From an uncultured bacterium (GTDB taxonomy: Bacteria; Cyanobacteriota; Vampirovibrionia; Gastranaerophilales; Gastranaerophilaceae), in the NCBI GenBank assembly GCA_945910925.1, contig CAMDZX010000106.1, forward strand, positions 1-6,380: DNA of 6,380 bases, written 5' to 3'. Position 1 is the stretch's first letter; every line of letters begins with the position of its first letter. The notes under the pieces are model-generated. The model saw only the letters and a program-made list of their open reading frames with translations, had not been told where the DNA came from and made no database searches. The translations under genes were made by a program, and so were the position numbers. Of this stretch, positions 3,995-6,380 are shown piece by piece.

Positions 3995-6193
3995 TTAGTC
4001 TAAATTAAATCTGTCTGTGATATGGATAATTTTGTTAAGGTCTGCGAAGATTTTGTCTCCGGCTGCTTTATATATTGAACCTTTTTTATTGGTTTCGTAA
4101 GCTGCAAATGCTATTGGTTGGATATTTTCTCCGATAACAACATCTGTTGCTGACATTCTCATATTATTCATAATTTTTGTTGATTCTTGAGATAATGTCG
4201 GATCTATGTAATCTGAAGCGATTGTGTTTTCTTCTTTTTCAGGCATACCGCTTGTATTATCACCGTTGCCGCCGTTGTTATCACCGTTGCCACCGTTGTT
4301 GTCACCATTGCCGCCGTTGTTGTCACCATTGCCGCCGTTATTGTCGCCGTTGCCACCGTTGTTGTCACCGTTGCCACCGTTGTTATCGCCATTGCCGCCA
4401 TTGTTATCGCCTTTCTCAGGGTCTACCGGAGGAAGAACAAGTTCAGGAACAATCACAATCTCATCTACATTGTTAGCACTGCCTTTGATTGCGTCACGGT
4501 CATTGTTGAATAGAGTTGCATCAGTCAAGTCGATGTATAGATATTTACCGTTTTCAAATTTTGTTTCGTTTGCGTTTGTTTTGATAATTTTAGCAACACT
4601 GAATTTGTTATCTGCAGCGTTTACTATTGCTAATTTATCGCTTGAACAATTTGTAATGTAGATATTATCTGAGTTGTATACTCCGAGAGAATTTGGAGTA
4701 TTGATATTGTTTAATGTAACAGTATTACCCGTAAAGCTTGTCATTCTTGTATTGAAAGTTTGATTTTCAGCTTTTAAGTTTTTATCTGTTATGAATTGTA
4801 ATTCATCACCTGCTGAAACTTGATATTTATTGTTAAATTCTTGATTGATATTCAAATCAGAACCTTTTTTAGTGAAAGATAAGGTGTTTTGTGCAAAAGC
4901 TTTTAAGATTCCTCCTACGTTAGGGTTTACAAAGTGTAAGTTGTTAGGAGAAGTGAATTCTGCATCTTTTGCAACGTTTAATGTAATGTTACCGTCAATT
5001 GCAGTATTTGAAGAAACTACTTTTGAATCGTGTTCCCAATAAGTATGATCGCTAAAGAAACCTTTTACTACAATGGTTGGTAAATCAAATGCTGCATCGC
5101 CTTTTATTTCTGAATTTGCAACGTTAATTCCTTTTAATACCGATTTGAAACAAGCGTCACCAAGTTTGCTGTTATTGATAATAACATCACCCCAAGCAAC
5201 TAAATCGGTTTTTCCTGAAATTTGGCTGTCATTTACTATGATATCACCTAAAAGGTCATTTTTACCTTGTAAAATATCAATTACTTCTTTTAAAGAATCA
5301 GGGATATGTACATTTGATTTTACTGATAAATTTCCTTTTACATCAGAATTTACGATTTTTACTGTTTCAACAGGAGAAGATATTAAGACATTTCCTTTGT
5401 CTGTAATCAGTTGTAATCCGCCATTTTTTGTTTTGATTGCAGTTGTTGCAACTTGGATTGTGTTTCCGGATGTAAAGTTTGTACCAAATGTTTTATTAGC
5501 ACTTTCTGCTACAAAGTTTGCGCCGTCGGTTGTTTTCAAAACAACATTTCCTTTGTTTGCAACAAGGTTTGCTTGTGTGATATCAATACCTTTTGCAATT
5601 ATATTTATGTCGCCTGCTTCAATTGAAGAACCTCTGAATGAATTTGTCCAGTTGCCGTTTTTGAAAACTATAACTGCATTGTTATTTTTGTAGCTTGCGT
5701 TGTTAATTTGTTCATCAATGTTATGGAATTTGCTGAGTCCGATACCTGTTAAATCTTTGGTTGTAAGAACTAAGCTTCCTGCGGTTTCAAACTGACCGCC
5801 TTGCATAATCATACCGTTCGGGTTAGAAATAATAATTTTACCTTGTTCGCCTGTAACTTTTCCTGCGAATGTGGACATTCCATTAAGAACATTATTCAAA
5901 ACTACATAATTTCCGTTTGCAAAGTGCAAGGATTGATTGCTACCAACATTTAATTGCCCCCAGTTAATAACTGCATCACCGTTAAAATTTAATGTTGCAT
6001 TGTTTTTGTCTTTTCCGAAAAGAGGATTTGTAAAACCTGTAAAACCGCCTTGAGAACTTATTATATTAGCCCCTCCTGTGCCGTCTATGCTCGGTTTTAA
6101 TACTTGACCCGTTGAATTTGCAAATGTTGCTTGTGAAGCAAAAAATGTTACGCATAAAGTGGCTGCAACTGCTTTTCTAAATAATTTTCTCAT
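3995..6193 (-). CDS. Filamentous-haemagglutinin/TpsA-type secreted exoprotein
   Basis: The ATG at 6193 has AAGGGA (6201-6206) 7 nt upstream. The 732-residue product starts with a signal peptide: basic MRKLFRKAV, hydrophobic ATLCVTFFAS, likely cleavage after A25 (ATFA|NS). Residues about 30-150 match the two-partner-secretion haemagglutinin domain: INWGQLNVG (76-84), NGNYVVLNNVLNG, and the diagnostic NPNG at 124-127 in IISNPNGMIMQGG. Residues 150-585 are rich in N, G, V and I with repeated short strands (GDIIVNDSQISGKTDL; GDVIINNSKLGDA), as in a right-handed beta-solenoid. VLPPVDPEK leads into seven GDNNGGN heptads (595-643), a flexible linker, then a C-terminal domain (about 650-732). I see no LPxTG motif, YadA-like barrel or membrane anchor. 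Known TpsA proteins cross the outer membrane through a TpsB porin with POTRA domains; none is in this window. It is probably an adhesin or other surface/extracellular protein, but 732 residues is short for a classical FHA. It may be retained through its C-terminal domain. Confidence 0.88.
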   Translation of the reverse strand: MRKLFRKAVAATLCVTFFASQATFANSTGQVLKPSIDGTGGANIISSQGGFTGFTNPLFGKDKNNATLNFNGDAVINWGQLNVGSNQSLHFANGNYVVLNNVLNGMSTFAGKVTGEQGKIIISNPNGMIMQGGQFETAGSLVLTTKDLTGIGLSKFHNIDEQINNASYKNNNAVIVFKNGNWTNSFRGSSIEAGDINIIAKGIDITQANLVANKGNVVLKTTDGANFVAESANKTFGTNFTSGNTIQVATTAIKTKNGGLQLITDKGNVLISSPVETVKIVNSDVKGNLSVKSNVHIPDSLKEVIDILQGKNDLLGDIIVNDSQISGKTDLVAWGDVIINNSKLGDACFKSVLKGINVANSEIKGDAAFDLPTIVVKGFFSDHTYWEHDSKVVSSNTAIDGNITLNVAKDAEFTSPNNLHFVNPNVGGILKAFAQNTLSFTKKGSDLNINQEFNNKYQVSAGDELQFITDKNLKAENQTFNTRMTSFTGNTVTLNNINTPNSLGVYNSDNIYITNCSSDKLAIVNAADNKFSVAKIIKTNANETKFENGKYLYIDLTDATLFNNDRDAIKGSANNVDEIVIVPELVLPPVDPEKGDNNGGNGDNNGGNGDNNGGNGDNNGGNGDNNGGNGDNNGGNGDNNGGNGDNTSGMPEKEENTIASDYIDPTLSQESTKIMNNMRMSATDVVIGENIQPIAFAAYETNKKGSIYKAAGDKIFADLNKIIHITDRFNLD
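4265..4411 (-). repeat. Seven 21-bp tandem units encoding GDNNGGN
   Basis: Seven contiguous in-frame 21-bp units encode the identical heptapeptide GDNNGGN, followed by a partial unit GDN (4256-4264). Differences between units fall only at third codon positions (AAC/AAT, GAC/GAT, GGC/GGT); the second and fifth units, counted from 4265, are identical. The array links the solenoid body of the exoprotein to its C-terminal domain. Units are multiples of three, so copy-number slippage would change linker length without a frameshift. Confidence 0.95.
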
Positions 6194-6265
6194 TTCTTAA
6201 TCCCTTATAACTTAACTAATTAACTTACAACTTACTTACTTATAAAGTTTCTTAATTAAAAATAA
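6194..6265 (-). promoter_or_regulatory. AT-rich leader of the exoprotein gene
   Basis: This leader holds the AAGGGA ribosome binding site and, further upstream, a low-complexity run with repeated AACTTA/CTTA on the plus strand (about 6207-6241). A TATAAG (minus strand, about 6238-6243) could be a -10 box but has no convincing -35 at the right distance. I cannot name the promoter with confidence. Confidence 0.3.
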
Positions 6266-6294
6266 TTGACTTATTTTTCATGACGAGTTAATAA
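6266..6294 (+). promoter_or_regulatory. Weak candidate promoter facing out of the window
   Basis: TTGACT (6266-6271) and TAATAA (6289-6294) are separated by 17 bp on the plus strand, divergent from the exoprotein gene. No gene start follows before the window ends at 6380, so this rests on the hexamers alone. Confidence 0.22.
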
Positions 6295-6322
6295 AAGTTT
6301 ACAAATAGAGGATTGGCAAGTT

Positions 6323-6340
6323 GAAAAATGACGATTTTTC
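6323..6340. repeat. 7-bp perfect inverted repeat upstream of the exoprotein gene
   Basis: GAAAAAT (6323-6329) and ATTTTTC (6334-6340) flank GACG. The dyad could be an operator or an RNA hairpin at the start of a divergent transcript. Its A/T-rich stem makes chance plausible. Nothing else recognisable lies between 6295 and 6380. Confidence 0.35.
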
Positions 6341-6380
6341 TAACATGCTTGGTTGTCGGAGTTAAGCGTGTCTTTGTGTT

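Noticed and set aside
4265..4411. Possible CRISPR array
   Set aside because: The 21-bp units are directly contiguous, have no spacers, and are in frame inside a coding sequence.
4256..4411. RTX calcium-binding repeats (GGxGxDxUx)
   Set aside because: The period is 7 rather than 9 residues and the required large hydrophobic residue is missing; a flexible linker fits better.
4224..4661. Open plus-strand frame of 145 codons made of repeated SPLPPLL units
   Set aside because: It is the antisense of the 21-bp heptad array; any such repeat stays open on the other strand. There is no ribosome binding site, and the minus-strand frame is clearly the gene.

Overview
The window is AT-rich bacterial DNA with good Shine-Dalgarno sites, frequent GTG starts and a secreted beta-helical exoprotein of the filamentous haemagglutinin type, which points to an organism with an outer membrane. 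The Cys/His-rich N-terminal motif of one gene and the mix of orphan NarL-type regulator, unknown glycine-zipper membrane protein and haemagglutinin-like exoprotein remind me of gut Gastranaerophilales (Melainabacteria/Vampirovibrionia). That placement is inference from memory, not something the sequence proves.

Layout. Positions 1-84 may hold the 3' end of a plus-strand gene, followed by a 9-bp hairpin. A NarL/FixJ response regulator lies on the minus strand (206-877). The divergent spacer (878-1274) holds its ribosome binding site and probable -10 box, a cluster of GGTA/TACC half-sites and nested inverted repeats (about 920-1004), a strong plus-strand promoter (1112-1140), and a GC-rich structured leader (about 1147-1242). 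Both halves of that leader resemble a compact cobalamin (B12) riboswitch.

That promoter drives a probable three-gene plus-strand operon. The first gene encodes a 230-aa protein with an N-terminal CPHG...CPIC knuckle and a long helical tail (GTG start). The second encodes a 501-aa protein with four glycine-rich hydrophobic segments and an internal duplication (GTG start, overlapping the first gene by 11 nt). The third encodes a 150-aa all-helical protein. I do not recognise a function for any of the three. A hairpin at 3943-3964 ends the operon and also serves the convergent gene.

The convergent minus-strand gene (3995-6193) encodes a 732-aa exported protein. It has a signal peptide, a two-partner-secretion/haemagglutinin N-terminal domain with an NPNG motif, a beta-solenoid-like body, seven GDNNGGN heptads encoded by 21-bp units that differ only at synonymous positions, and a short C-terminal domain. 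No TpsB transporter is in the window. The last 187 bases upstream of it are non-coding and AT-rich.

The most interesting possibility is that a B12-type leader controls an uncharacterised membrane-associated three-gene operon. The leader call is moderate only: I could not identify the P1/P2 strand or the kissing loop, and a short leader peptide overlaps the same bases.
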